In this document: positions 1 through 10,493 of the stretch, piece after piece
How positions within the stretch are numbered: position 1 is the first letter of the stretch
Layout: every line of letters begins with the position of its first letter
Assembly (NCBI GenBank): GCA_038503065.1
Contig: JBCAMK010000008.1
Coordinates: forward strand, 434,001-498,000
DNA length: 64,000 nt
DNA from: Paragyromitra xinjiangensis
Lineage: Eukaryota > Ascomycota > Pezizomycetes > Pezizales > Discinaceae
Direction of reading: 5' to 3'
Made by a program: the position numbers and the translations under genes
Notes under the pieces: model-generated
The model's database searches: none
Seen by the model: the letters and a program-made list of their open reading frames with translations, nothing else
What the model was told of the DNA's origin: nothing

Positions 1-151
1 ACAGGCGATTCAGGGTCTACGCAAGGCATTGCAGTTCATGGAAGCGGCCATGTTGACGCCCGAGGAATGTAGAGAGGCGGAGAATTTAGTGTTTGAGGCC
101 TTTGCAAAACTGAGGCAGCGAGGTTGTGGTGATGGGGCATTGAATCAATGA
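1..151 (+). CDS. 3' end of an unrecognised protein-coding gene (partial)
   Basis: An open frame begins at base 2 (codon CAG) and stops with TGA at 149-151, giving the last 49 residues of a protein whose start lies left of the window. The visible tail is predicted helical, with the stretch MLTPEECREAENLVFEAF followed by a basic segment (KLRQRG) and a short C-terminus ending in ALNQ. I do not recognise the family. Codon use and amphipathic pattern look like real coding sequence, but no motif supports a function. An alternative is that this is the last exon of a longer helical protein, which would need the neighbouring sequence to decide. Confidence 0.55.
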   Translation, partial: QAIQGLRKALQFMEAAMLTPEECREAENLVFEAFAKLRQRGCGDGALNQ

Positions 152-953
152 GTAGAATAAGTGGTTTTTGGTATTGCTTAAGTGATGTGGATTGTTCACG
201 GAAGGGACGGCTTTTGGTTGTTGGGTTGTTTTGGTACTGGGTTACGGGTCCTTCTCTTTCCTTTCTCTCTTCCTTCGCTGCACTTCTTGGTGTTTTGTTT
301 AACTCTAGAACAGCGGAAGTTGTGGAATTTTTTACATTCACTATCATTATCGGGTGTTTTTTTATATTACTTTTCCTTATCTGTGTATACATAGGCGTGG
401 ATTTGGGTTTCTCATAAACGTACAAAGCATTGCCTCCTTTTTATGGGAGAAATTGTTTCTGGGGGTTGGTTTGAGATGCAAGTTTGGTGACGAGCAAGCT
501 TCACGATGTTATGCTAGCTGTCACATGTACTCACGGAATAAAAGGACTGCCAGGGAATTATAAACCTTGGGCTTAATGATAGAAATGCTATTTTACGGGA
601 AAGGCTATGGTTATGCTTTTTACTTCATCTTTTATCACTCGGTTTTGGTATTTGATTCCACCGCACATAGAGACTTTGGACCCGTAGATACTTCAATAAA
701 CTGTGTTTCGTTTCATTTTTAGATCCAAGTAAAAAAATTGGGATTGCGACGATTTCAAGGTGTTTCCATTTGCTTCTGTGTGAGCGTGGGCACGGAAGAT
801 GCCGTCGCGGCTCTGCTGCGCTGTTACATAACGTGACCTGTCTGTTTGTTTACATTCTGTGGAGCTCCAACAATCTCAAAACTTTAAGTCAACACTAGCC
901 CCACCAAGCGAACATATTCTGTCCATGTGGATACGAAGCAAATATCAGCAGCT
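152..953. other. intergenic, about 0.8 kb
   Basis: This holds the 3' UTR of the left gene and the promoter and 5' UTR of the next gene. Short open frames here lack fungal codon character and I see no tRNA, repeat or recognisable motif. A GTG-initiated extension of the next gene from 927 is not needed, because an ATG lies at 954. Confidence 0.5.
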
Positions 954-3890
954 ATGTCACTTCCAACAATCCTCACGCCGACGTACACTGGTGCCCCTCG
1001 CATGAGATCCAAAGGCCCGATAACACTCCCCCCACCGCTACCAGCAGCTCACACAGCACCGTTTGAAGATGATAAACGATGGAAGTTGTTTGTGACAACA
1101 AATACAAAGGTGACTGTTTGGGATGCTCAAGGATGTAATGCGGTATTCACGAGTGGGTCGGAGGGAATTGTTGCTGCGAAGAGGGCGAGGGACGGGTCGG
1201 TTTTGGCTATTGCGGATTCGCAGGTCGTTATGTTACATAGGATCGATGAGGGGCAAGATAAATCCTACCGATTGAAAGGAACTCAGGTGAGTTTAGTAAT
1301 GATGCAGAGTTGGGGATGCCTAAGCTGATAGCTTTGAAGCGCTGTCGCCATTTACAGTATGATCATGACTCGCGCAGTCTATTTTTTACCGACGCCATCC
1401 ACAACAGCGTTCAGAGCTACTCTCTGAAAGAAAACCGGGTTGTCGATGCTGCTAAACCTCATCCATCTCCAATCACAGCTTTCGCTATATCTTCAGATTC
1501 GAACCTTGTTCTATCCTGTTCCGCTGATCCTCCAGTAATCCAAATTCATAACCGTCTTATGGCAACCACCATCTCAATTGCACCTCGCAGCTCGTCTAAA
1601 CCAGTAGTGAACTGTAGCTTTCATCCTAGCCGAAAACATATTTTCGTCCTAGCATTTGGCGATGGTGTCCTCGCGGCATACGACTACAGCAAGATTTCCG
1701 GAGGTAACAAAGCTAAGAAGGATGGGAAGGTTGGCATTAGTCACGGTGGTGCGAAGGAGATACACGCATTCCAGCATCTGCATGATCCAAGCATTGTTGG
1801 CTCGTCGGGGATTACGGGTGTACAGTTTATACCGGGATATCGCGGTAGGGCTGTGACCGTAGGTGAAGATGGGAGATTGTTTCTTGTAGATTTTGAGATG
1901 CGAGATACGTTAGGAAGTTGGCATATTGGTGCTCCTGCAACAAGCCTAACAATAAGACCTGTCGTGACAAAGGGTGATCCTACCATCAAAGATGATTTGG
2001 TTGGATACATGATTGCAGTGGGGACTATTCATGGAAAATGTTATGTCTATGATGGAAATGGCAACAAGGTTGGGGAGCAGTCGGTGGATGCTGAAGGTGG
2101 CAAAGTCTTAGATATGGAGTGGGTCTGTATTCATTGAAGTTTTGTATTCCTACAATATTGGTACTGATATTATACAGGTATCTGGCGATATTCACCTTCC
2201 TCCGGGCATGGGTAGTGATGCTCGCGGGCCGGGACCTTCCCTATCACATGCAAAATCATTTCCTTCAGCAGAAGGTCAGCAAGCCACCGCGAATCTCCGA
2301 CATGCAGCTACCGCCGAAAATCTCAAACCTTCCAGGGCAATGGGTGAATCTGCAAAGCCAAAATCCGGCGCGCGAATAGATTTCGAATGGCTAGAAGCTA
2401 AAGAGACAGCTAGCCAGGGGTACATGACGTTATTCAGTCCAGTAAAGAGGAAACCGAAGAAGCCAGAGAAATCGGCCTCATTAGTGGGAAACAAAAGTCC
2501 AGAGTCAGATAAGGTTTCTGATCCGAAACTGAGAACTTTCGAGAAAGAGGATCAAAGGAGTGTCATCAGCGCACCGCCGTTGTGGAATGAATCAGTGAAG
2601 AAGAATCTTCGACAGGAAAACATGAGTGGAGAAGAGCATAACCAAATGGACAAATCTCTGGACTACTCCCACGAAGATACAATTACATCCCCATCAAGAC
2701 AGAAAACACTGTTTCAAGGCCTACCCCCATCGCTGGAAAATTCAGCACGAAGCAGTGATAGCGATTCTTCCTCTTTTTTGACACTTCATCGTATTTCCTC
2801 GGTAGCCTCAGATATCATCAAAACGAGCGATAAGACCAACGACGGAAAACTACTCAGTCAAATTCGCTCAGTGAGAGCTAAGGTGGAAGGAAGTAAACCT
2901 GTTAGGGGTAATTTATCAATATTCGCGCCTTATATGTCCAATAAGGCTAAGACCTCCGCTGTTGTCCGATCTGGGGGGGCGACAAAAAGTTCCAAAGCGC
3001 CTAGTCCGCCTCAAGAGAAAAGCTTGGACCCTCGGCTGCAAGTCTTGGATAGAAATAGGGCTGGAGAGCGAGTAGACGGGAGTGGTGACAAAATGGAGAG
3101 CACGTCAAAGGCGGAAGAGCCACAGGAGGAAGAAGCAGAGGAGGAGGACGAAGAACTTCCGAGTAAGGAAGAAGAGGCGGAGTCGGATGTTTCATTCGAC
3201 GGTGACATCTGGTTAGTCGAGGAAAACCCCTCGAAGAGCCGGAAGAGGAAGAATTCCCTTCCATCAGATGATTTGCCTTCTTCCAGCATTAATAGCGGTA
3301 CTGGGGAGAGGCCATCCTCCAGAACAACTTCTAGGGCAGGGTCTTCGAAAAGTAGGAAGACCGTTTCTTGGGATGATGGACTTGACCGTCACAATATTGA
3401 TCACGGCACATTCTTCACTCATGCTGCAGAGCCCCCATCTAGTCCTCAATTTGACGTTAGTAGCGAGCGTTCCTGGCCATCTTTGAATGCTACCGGTACT
3501 CGTACAGGAACATCTTTTGTCTCCAATATCATGACGCTGGCGGTTTCGCCTACCAAGAAGCCGGGCAACGCGAACAATCGTTACCTTTCCGGTGGCACCG
3601 GTTCCTCAGAGGATTACTCTTTCCATACTCCCAAGGAAGCGACTTCTAGTGAGGTTGGTGGAATGACTGGGTTGGACCCTGCACTCAGGGGTGCCTTGAT
3701 GGAGATGCAGATGATATTTAAGGCAGAGATGAATAATATGCAGATCGAGATGGCAAGGAAATTCCAAGCGCAGATGGATGTGCTGGAGGACTTGAAGAAC
3801 GAGATGCAGATAGTTAGGGAGGAGAATGGGAAGCTGAGAAATCAGCTCTCTGAGCTGGGTAATAAGGATGAGACTAAGAGGCATCAATGA
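954..3890 (+). CDS. WD40 beta-propeller plus C-terminal coiled coil, NEDD1/GCP-WD-like protein (936 aa)
   Basis: I place three exons at 954-1286, 1358-2122 and 2178-3890; both introns are short, phase 0 and GT-AG, and together the exons encode 936 residues. Residues 1 to about 370 look like a WD40 propeller, with repeating blades such as SSDSNLVLSCSADPPVIQIH and GDGVLAAYD. A long polar, Ser/Pro-rich region with many SP/TP sites follows. An acidic tract (EEEAEEEDEE) lies near residue 690. The last 80 residues form a coiled coil rich in Met and Gln, ending in VREENGKLRNQL. That order (propeller, disordered phospho-region, terminal coiled coil with a REENxxLR end) matches NEDD1, which tethers gamma-tubulin ring complexes at microtubule-organising centres. 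The match is from recalled family features, so the NEDD1 call is an inference; WD40 plus coiled coil is what is seen. It ends 337 bp before the next gene on the same strand. Confidence 0.85.
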
Positions 3891-4227
3891 TCAGGCTGTT
3901 TTTCTACATTTTCTACGGGCTTTTTCTTTGTTCAGACGATAGCATAGCGGTATGGATTGCATAGGTAGGATGGCGTTTATTTCTCTTATTGCATCGTTTT
4001 TTAATCGGGAGTTAGAGATGTTGAGATACCACTGTTTTTCCAGACGTTTTTCTGTAATTATGGCAGACCCATCATGCCAAGACATCTACAGATTTGATAA
4101 GATAAGATGGAGGGGTTTGATTTCCCCACCAAACTAGCAACCTCATCCGAAAACACAAGTTCCAGTTGGCTTCTTCTCTGCGATAGCTCCTACTCCTCAC
4201 CGTACATAGGCCGTAAATCCTCCCGAC
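3891..4227. other. intergenic, 337 bp
   Basis: This is the 3' UTR of the WD40 gene and the promoter of the next gene. I see no further gene or repeat in it. Confidence 0.5.
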
Positions 4228-5196
4228 ATGTCTGTGACGACGAAACCCTTCAAAGCCGAAGAGGCCCAAAATTTCGAGGATGTCTGTCCCACTCTTTCAA
4301 TTCGTTTGCCCATTAGGGGTCTTAGCTAACAAAATGGCAACAGATTGAAAAGCAGTTTGCGGTCAAAGGTAGTTAATTCCTCCCAAACGACTGCCACGCG
4401 CTTCGCACAATTTTAGCTGAACAGTCCCTCTGTGCCTGCCCTAATACAGCCGTGATCCACGCACAAACTTACTGGTCCATCCTCGAGCGACGAAAGGGCA
4501 GCGAGCTGCGGCTGACACGCATGGATCAGGAGATTTATGACCATTTGATGGAGGTTTTCCCGGAATTCGACCCGGCGCCGCCGTTGAATGAGGATGAGAT
4601 GAAGAACAAAGATGGAAAAGAGAAGTGGAGGAAGTTTATGATGAAGTATGAGAAAACGGTGCGTTATTTTCCGTTTGTGTGTTTTGTGGTGAATATATTG
4701 ATGGGTGATGGTATGGATGGGTTAATTAAGCTGTGTTTTGATGCTTAGGTTGATGACTATAATTTTGGGACGTTACTGCGGACGGATTCAAAGGTGGAGT
4801 ATGAGCAAGACACGACGATTTTTGGTCAGTATACCCATATGCTTGGGGGGTGACGAAGGAAGGGTTTGTGAGGAGAGTGGCCAAAAATCCTTGAGTTTTG
4901 TGGCTGACGATATAAACTGTGGTTCTTTATAATGCAGTCCCTAGGATGCAGGTAAGTTATTGGATTTCCTCATTTCCTTGTTACTCCGAGTCGAGAGACT
5001 ATGCTGATAAGTTGAATGTCTAGTTTTACGCCATCGAAATCGCTAGGTTAGCTTTCTTCATCTTTGACTGTCCTCTTCTAAGCTGGTTGAATTAACTAAC
5101 CATAACCGCAGGAATCGTCACGGTCTTAATGATTGGATAAAAGAGAAACAGGATAAAGAAGAAGCAGAAAAGAATGCGGCGAAAGCGTCTGAATAG
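4228..5196 (+). CDS. PBDC1: PBDC1 / Ypl225w family protein (eEF1A biogenesis chaperone), 161 aa
   Basis: Seven exons join in frame: 4228-4281, 4344-4368, 4450-4658, 4749-4824, 4938-4951, 5024-5046 and 5112-5196. The protein carries family hallmarks in order: FEDIEKQFAVKA, a TYWSILE helix, LMEVFPEFDP, a KEKWRKFM block, DDYNFGTLLR, then VPRMQFYAIEIARNRHGLN. This is the PBDC1 (polysaccharide biosynthesis domain-containing 1) family, whose yeast member Ypl225w (Chp1) is reported to chaperone nascent eEF1A at the ribosome; it should be cytosolic. Length (161 versus about 146 in yeast) is normal. The gene is odd for its intron density: exons 2, 5 and 6 are only 25, 14 and 23 nt. Each junction was chosen because it restores the conserved frame, so the structure is well constrained although hand-made. 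Confidence 0.93.
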
Positions 5197-6883
5197 GTGG
5201 GAAAGGTTCAATATACATAACTCTAGTTGGCGATTTACTCCATGTTTTAAATAGCTTTTTTTTCTAAGTTAAGATTTGGGAAAACCTGGATTGTGAATAA
5301 TAAAAGTATGCCTTACCTGAACACGTTGCTTTTGCAATACCATCCGAATGGATACCGACGTTTACTGGTTATTACCTGCTTAAGTAATGGGTGACTTTTC
5401 GCGATTGTGAAATCCTAGCATTGAGTTCTCTGCAACACGGAGATACGGAGGAAAAATCAACACAAATTATGACTTCGAAAAGTATGCAGGTATTAAACCT
5501 TACATAGCATTATGAAATCAATGGAATAGTCGGATATCCGGAGCCATCCTAGAGGCTAGGCTGTGACACATGGCTCTAATCTTCGAATTCCCGTTATACA
5601 CTAATATAGAAGGTCTCACAGGAAAAATTGTACTCCGTGAATCACATTACGGCGAGTCTACATAACAAGAATCGTGGTTCCAAAGGTTCAGCTGACTGAA
5701 GATAGCGGGTCTTTAGAGTAAATTAAACTCACGCCACTTTATATATGTCTAAGCCTCCTACCCTGCGGAGTGTGGTGTAAATTCTTTGGGCGTGTATTTG
5801 ACCTACCGTATTAACTCGAGAGGGAACCTCGCGCTAAGACGTTGGAATTGCCTCTATAGGTAAGGCGGCGAGAAATTTTCGCTGTGCTTTGGCCCTTTTA
5901 ATTGACGCTTTGCCTGTAGAAGCAATTCCAACGTGATCTTAGCGTGAGGTTCCCTCTCTCGAGTTAATACGGTAGGACGCTCTCATAAATCTAGATTGGA
6001 ATACAACTATATCCACTCTCACGGGTTACCAAATACCTATCCTTGGGGAATATCCAAGATTGGCACCAAACTTAGAATGGTGGTTGACTTGATTGATGGA
6101 CCCTCCTGGAATTTGGATAGGCAATTTATAATGTGGGGTATATAAAGTACTTCCCGCGCTCTGAACCGTGTTGTTGTGTTACCAGCACAACACTTAAATA
6201 TCCTTGGCAGCACGTTCGCTTGATCGGCGGTTTCACGGCCCGTAAGGCACCAAAAGAGGTAGGGATAAACCATTTAAGCTTTAATAACCGAGATGGTGAT
6301 ATACCGTTCAGCTTCCTTTTCCACTCCAAGATATTCCATGGGGATGTGCGACTCTTAGTGTATACACATCTCTAGTACCTTTAAAGTTTTGTTTGGGTAC
6401 AACGTTTTTCTTTCTGGTTTGATAATAGCTGGTTCAATTTTTGCGGATAGGAATAATACCTACATGTATGTGCGACGCTGCAACTATAACGTTAGAGTAG
6501 GCACACGGTTGATATCGATTTGGTGGCTTTTTTATCACTCCCGTCACTCCGCTCGTCCTACCAAAGCACATATTATAATCCACAATCAGCTGAATTCTCC
6601 GTCCCCGCCTTTTGGGGGGCTTGCAGGACTAATGGGAACGCCCACAGACTCCCGAGTGTTATGGGGAGCGTGATCTTGACATTGGATGTTGGAATTCTTT
6701 CAGCCACATCTTCACAAAGACCTCAACCAGATGTCTCACTAAAACAGGAAATTACAACTCAAATCTGTCATCTTGTATCGTCCATCTATTCAATTCCGGC
6801 ACCCTCCACTATTCAACTTCATCGTCCACGATTGTTCCGTGTTTGTTATCTCTTGAATCTAGCATTGCCAACACAGTAACACA
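5197..6883. other. intergenic, about 1.7 kb, contains an inverted repeat
   Basis: No gene could be supported. Short open frames on both strands between 6037 and 6880 have no recognisable motif. A hairpin-forming inverted repeat (5802-5976) is listed separately. The part from about 6700 presumably holds the promoter and leader of the transporter gene that starts at 6884. Confidence 0.5.
5802..5976. repeat. imperfect inverted repeat / hairpin element, about 175 bp
   Basis: The left arm (5802-5860, starting CCTACCGTATTAACTCGAGA) is repeated as its reverse complement in the right arm (5916-5976, ending CTCGAGTTAATACGGTAGG). The arms are about 59-61 nt with a few substitutions and two or three small indels, separated by about 55 nt. 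No coding capacity is present and I could not identify a clear target-site duplication. It may be a foldback or MITE-like non-autonomous element, or a hairpin-forming RNA. The arms are seen directly; the mobile-element reading is inference. Confidence 0.7.
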
Positions 6884-8139
6884 ATGTTGACACCCTCAAA
6901 AGGGACCTCGCCTGATCTTGAGGCCCAGGAGATTGGCTTTCTTCGCAGTGGCAACGACTTAAAAGATGCTCGTATCGAAGTTACAGTGGAAGATTTTTCT
7001 GAGAAGTCCACTCCCGCGCTTACTCGAGATGGCGCGATTAGACTATCCCAGGAATCTAGCCGGGCAGCTTTTCTCAGCTGGACTATTATAAACACACTTG
7101 CTACTATCGGTATTGTAAATGGCCCTCTTTTGTGGTTTTTGGATTGAAAAACACCTGTCTTGTTGTCCGGTAGCCTCAGCTAATCAAGACGTTGTTCTAG
7201 GTTTTCACAAACAAAAAGATATTCGATGATCCATCCTTCAGGTCAATGCAAACTTCGTTTGCGGCCTTCCATTTCGCTTGCACGAGTCTCACTCTTTACG
7301 TTCTATCTCGCCCTTCCCTGGCCTTGTTCGTGCCGAATCGCTGTGGCTTCTTAGAAATCCTTCCGCTGTCCTTAGCAATGTGCTTTAACGTCATATTGCC
7401 TAATCTCTCATTGGCATACTCCTCGATTTTGTTTTACCAAATTGCCCGCATCCTTCTTACTCCGTTAGTCGCGTTCATCAACTTAGTTTTTTACGGCATC
7501 TCCATCCCGAAATATGCAGCGTTATCATTGATTCCAGTTTGCCTAGGCGTCGGAATCGTATCTTACTACGATACACGTGGCTCCTCATCTGGACAAGAGG
7601 CAAAAGCTACTTCTTTTGCCGGGATTATATTCGCTTTCACGGGGGTGATTGCGAGCTCGCTGTACACCGTCTGGATTGGAACATACCACCGAAAACTCAA
7701 CATGAGTTCTATGCAACTACTCTTTAACCAAGCTCCCATATCAAGTCTTTTGCTTCTATTCTTCGTTCCACTCGCGGATAATATCCCAGTATTTGGGGAT
7801 GTACCTATAAATCGTTGGCTCATGATCGGCATGTCTGGAGTGTTTGCAAGCTTGATCAATCTATCCCAGTTTTTTATCATCGCAGGCGCGGGAGCGGTGA
7901 GCAGCACGGTTGTAGGTCATGCAAAGACCTGTTCTATTATTATTCTGGGCTGGATTTGTAGTGGAAGAAGTGTGTCTGACAAAAGTCTATTAGGTAGGTT
8001 TACTAATTTCACCTTGGGATGCTAGTTTTCTTCTAAAGAGGGAACGAATTTGCTAAAAAAAACCCCCAATTTAGGTATATTGCTTGCTGTTGGTGGGATA
8101 ATTTTATATTCGACCGTTGTCAGTAAGGCTAGGAGATAA
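6884..8139 (+). CDS. triose-phosphate / nucleotide-sugar transporter family (TPT, SLC35-like) membrane protein, 362 aa
   Basis: Exons 6884-7114, 7201-7993 and 8075-8139 give 362 residues. An N-terminal hydrophilic tail of about 65 residues precedes roughly ten hydrophobic helices. Family signs include the first-helix pattern INTLATIGIVFTNKKIF, the HFACTSLTLYVL second helix, the block CFNVILPNLSLAYSSILFYQ, and later VVGHAKTCSIIILGW, a form of the conserved TPT segment in which the Lys lies in a helix. Such proteins exchange phosphorylated sugars or nucleotide sugars across Golgi or ER membranes. The fungal SLC35E-like branch has mostly unknown substrates, so I give none. Splice sites were chosen to keep conserved helices in frame. 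It is convergent with the minus-strand gene ending at 8842. Confidence 0.9.
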
Positions 8140-8841
8140 GGTAAAATCTTTAGTTCTTTCATTCTTTCTCTGACGGCTACTTGTGCGAACTTATTATGCA
8201 TTTTCGAGCTAGCTATCTCTTGGGGGCGGAGCTCTGTTTTTGTTTTGTGCACAAATTGATATCACACAGTTGCCAATTCCAAAGAAATAGTTGTTTCAGT
8301 GGCATATATAAAACGCACCGAATGAACTTCATACTTTTGCTTGTCCCCGGACTTCACAGTTTATTTTTCTTGGCTGCTAGTGATGGCCTGTGATTCGAGG
8401 GTTTAGAAGCTCTTCTTCAATGAACCTAGAAGTAGATATAGGAGGGTTTCTCGGATAGTCTCCTCTCTTACGCAACAGCTGTAGGTAGTAGGGATGGAAA
8501 CGGGCCCAGTCAGCAACTGACACAAGCCTACAGAGAATTATGTTACGAGTTAAGACTAGAAAGCTACATGTCGGTTATCATAGGATGTTGGGGAAGAAAA
8601 CCGCCAAGCACGAACTCGCAGGGATACTTTCCCTTCACCTTTTTCCCCACAAGGCGGCATGCGATGGGAAATGCTATAAAGGTGTCTGCTTCTAACTAGA
8701 GGATAGCGTGGCATATTGTGGAAGAAGTTAGAATTTCACTTAATTTTATCATTATAAAAGGTTGAAAGCCAAACCTCGCCATATCCATGTACTACGTTTG
8801 TGGCACAAAAAATATTTTTCAACTAATTTTTTTCTTTCATC
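8140..8841. other. convergent intergenic region, about 0.7 kb
   Basis: This lies between the 3' ends of two convergent genes and probably holds both 3' UTRs. I see no gene, RNA or repeat. Confidence 0.45.
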
Positions 8842-9895
8842 TTACCAGTACTGATCTCTCCCTAGGCTACTAGTCTGTTTTTTCTCAGGTTCACTCCCGT
8901 GGGTTCTCTCGTCTTGCCATCGTCTATAATTGCCATCGATTTTCTCCATTTCTTGCCTCAGCCAATCTACCCACCCATCCGCCAGTTTACCGCCGCCATA
9001 CCTTGAGTCACTTTCGTCCTCAGCCTCCATGGCATATCGAAGGTCTTCGCCTTCAACGTACCACACTGTACCATTCCACTGCTTCCCAGCACTGTTTAAC
9101 AGAAGGAAGGTTGACCAAGCGCAGCCATGTTCCTGGATCTCCAGCCCCTGAATAAGAAGCTCCCAGTTCCCCCCTTCTTTGTGGGGATTTCCACTGCTAT
9201 CATAGTCACTGACACCCCACTCTAAATCTCCATATCCTAGCTCTGCCCTCTCACTTGCGGTCATGGAAATTAACGGGTCATCCTTTGGGAGTTCAATCTT
9301 GAAAGTAGTCGGTTTTGGCGGGAAATTGGCAAGATTGTTTCTGCCGTAGCTTCTCCAGAACCTAACCTCTTCATTAGGATTAGACCGCCATCCGCTACGA
9401 CAATCGAATTTGCCGCCTAGTCCTGGCCAGACCCAACCAATTACGGCCTCTGCCGGCCACTCCAGCACCCACGTCTTGAACTCCTCTGGTAACGGCTTCG
9501 GTAGAGCAGATATGTAACCCTCACGATCAAAAGTTTTGAGATGTGGGAGGACTTTGGGCCGCGTGGGCTCGAAGGCTGGTGAAGATATATGGGCGTTGTA
9601 TAAGTTCAACAACGATTTGTAGACTGGAGGGATAGCATGTTTGTATCTAGCCGCGATGAGTTCAGGCCATACAGTAAGTGAAGAGGCCTAGACTTATTAG
9701 TACAGAGATGCCTTGGCCAAAGCGGGCCTTTCCACTTACCATGAAGATGAGTGCCTTTATCAAGAATCGACATGTGTATGCCCTACCAGGTCCCGGTAGA
9801 GATTGAGGTCGGTTGATGATTCTGGCAAATGTACATGTAGGATTAGTCTAAATGAAGCGAAAGAAAAGTCCTCACATCGATTTTTGTTGACTCAT
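8842..9895 (-). CDS. SMI1/KNR4 (SUKH)-like hypothetical protein, 315 aa
   Basis: The long open frame 8842-9687 has no good start, but upstream in-frame exons can be joined: 9895-9876 (20 nt, ATG at 9895), 9821-9740 and 9687-8842. Donors read GTGAGG and GTAAGT. The fused N-terminus includes LIKALIFMASSLTVWPELIAARYKHAIPP. Residues of about 200-290 contain IQEHGCAWSTFLLLNSAGK then GTVWYVEGEDLRYAMEAED and VDWLRQEMEKI, the usual order of a SUKH (Smi1/Knr4) fold: a Gly-Cys turn, a strand, then GxVW and a terminal helix with Trp. In fungi Knr4/Smi1 links cell-wall synthesis and signalling, but distant SUKH members have varied roles, so no specific function is given. The gene model is firm in exon 3 and moderate in exons 1-2. 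Confidence 0.72.
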
Positions 9896-10493
9896 TTACT
9901 CACTTATCACTTCATTCTCGCTGGCCCGTTTCCTTGATGATACCGAGTGGTTGCACAACATCTCCCCTGCCTGCTTAGCTGCCCTACACCACCCGCCTTC
10001 ACACCTTTGTCTGATAGTTCCACTAAGGCTCGTAGAAGTTGAGATTTGTTATAGAATTTGCAGATATTTCTCGCTAGTGTAGTGAGTGACAATCCATGCA
10101 TAGTATGTGCACGTTCACTTCATTCCTTCTCTTGGTGCGCGTTGCAGAAGTAATCTTCGTTTCACGTCCTTAATTTAAAATTTGTGATCTCAACACCACC
10201 CTCGGCTAACACAACTCCACTAACTCTCGTATAATAGAACGAAGGAGTTGGGGGTTTAGTCTCGAGGTGACTTCAGCTCCTTTTGCTAATCGAATAATAT
10301 ACCAATCATGTATATTTGAACGGATGGCTAGTCAATTTGGTTCTAGAAATATACATGTCTATCGCGATTCCTAAATGAAGAATAGCAAACTCTCTAAATA
10401 ACCTGGCCCCATGTAACTCCATAGGCAATCGTACATAGGTATAACAATTTTCATCCTAAAAACGCAGACTCTTGAAAGGGCTCCAAAACAGAC
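9896..10493. other. intergenic, about 0.6 kb
   Basis: This is the promoter side of the SUKH-like gene and the 3' flank of the MFS gene. I see no supported gene; short frames here (for example 9907-10101) are without motif. Confidence 0.45.
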
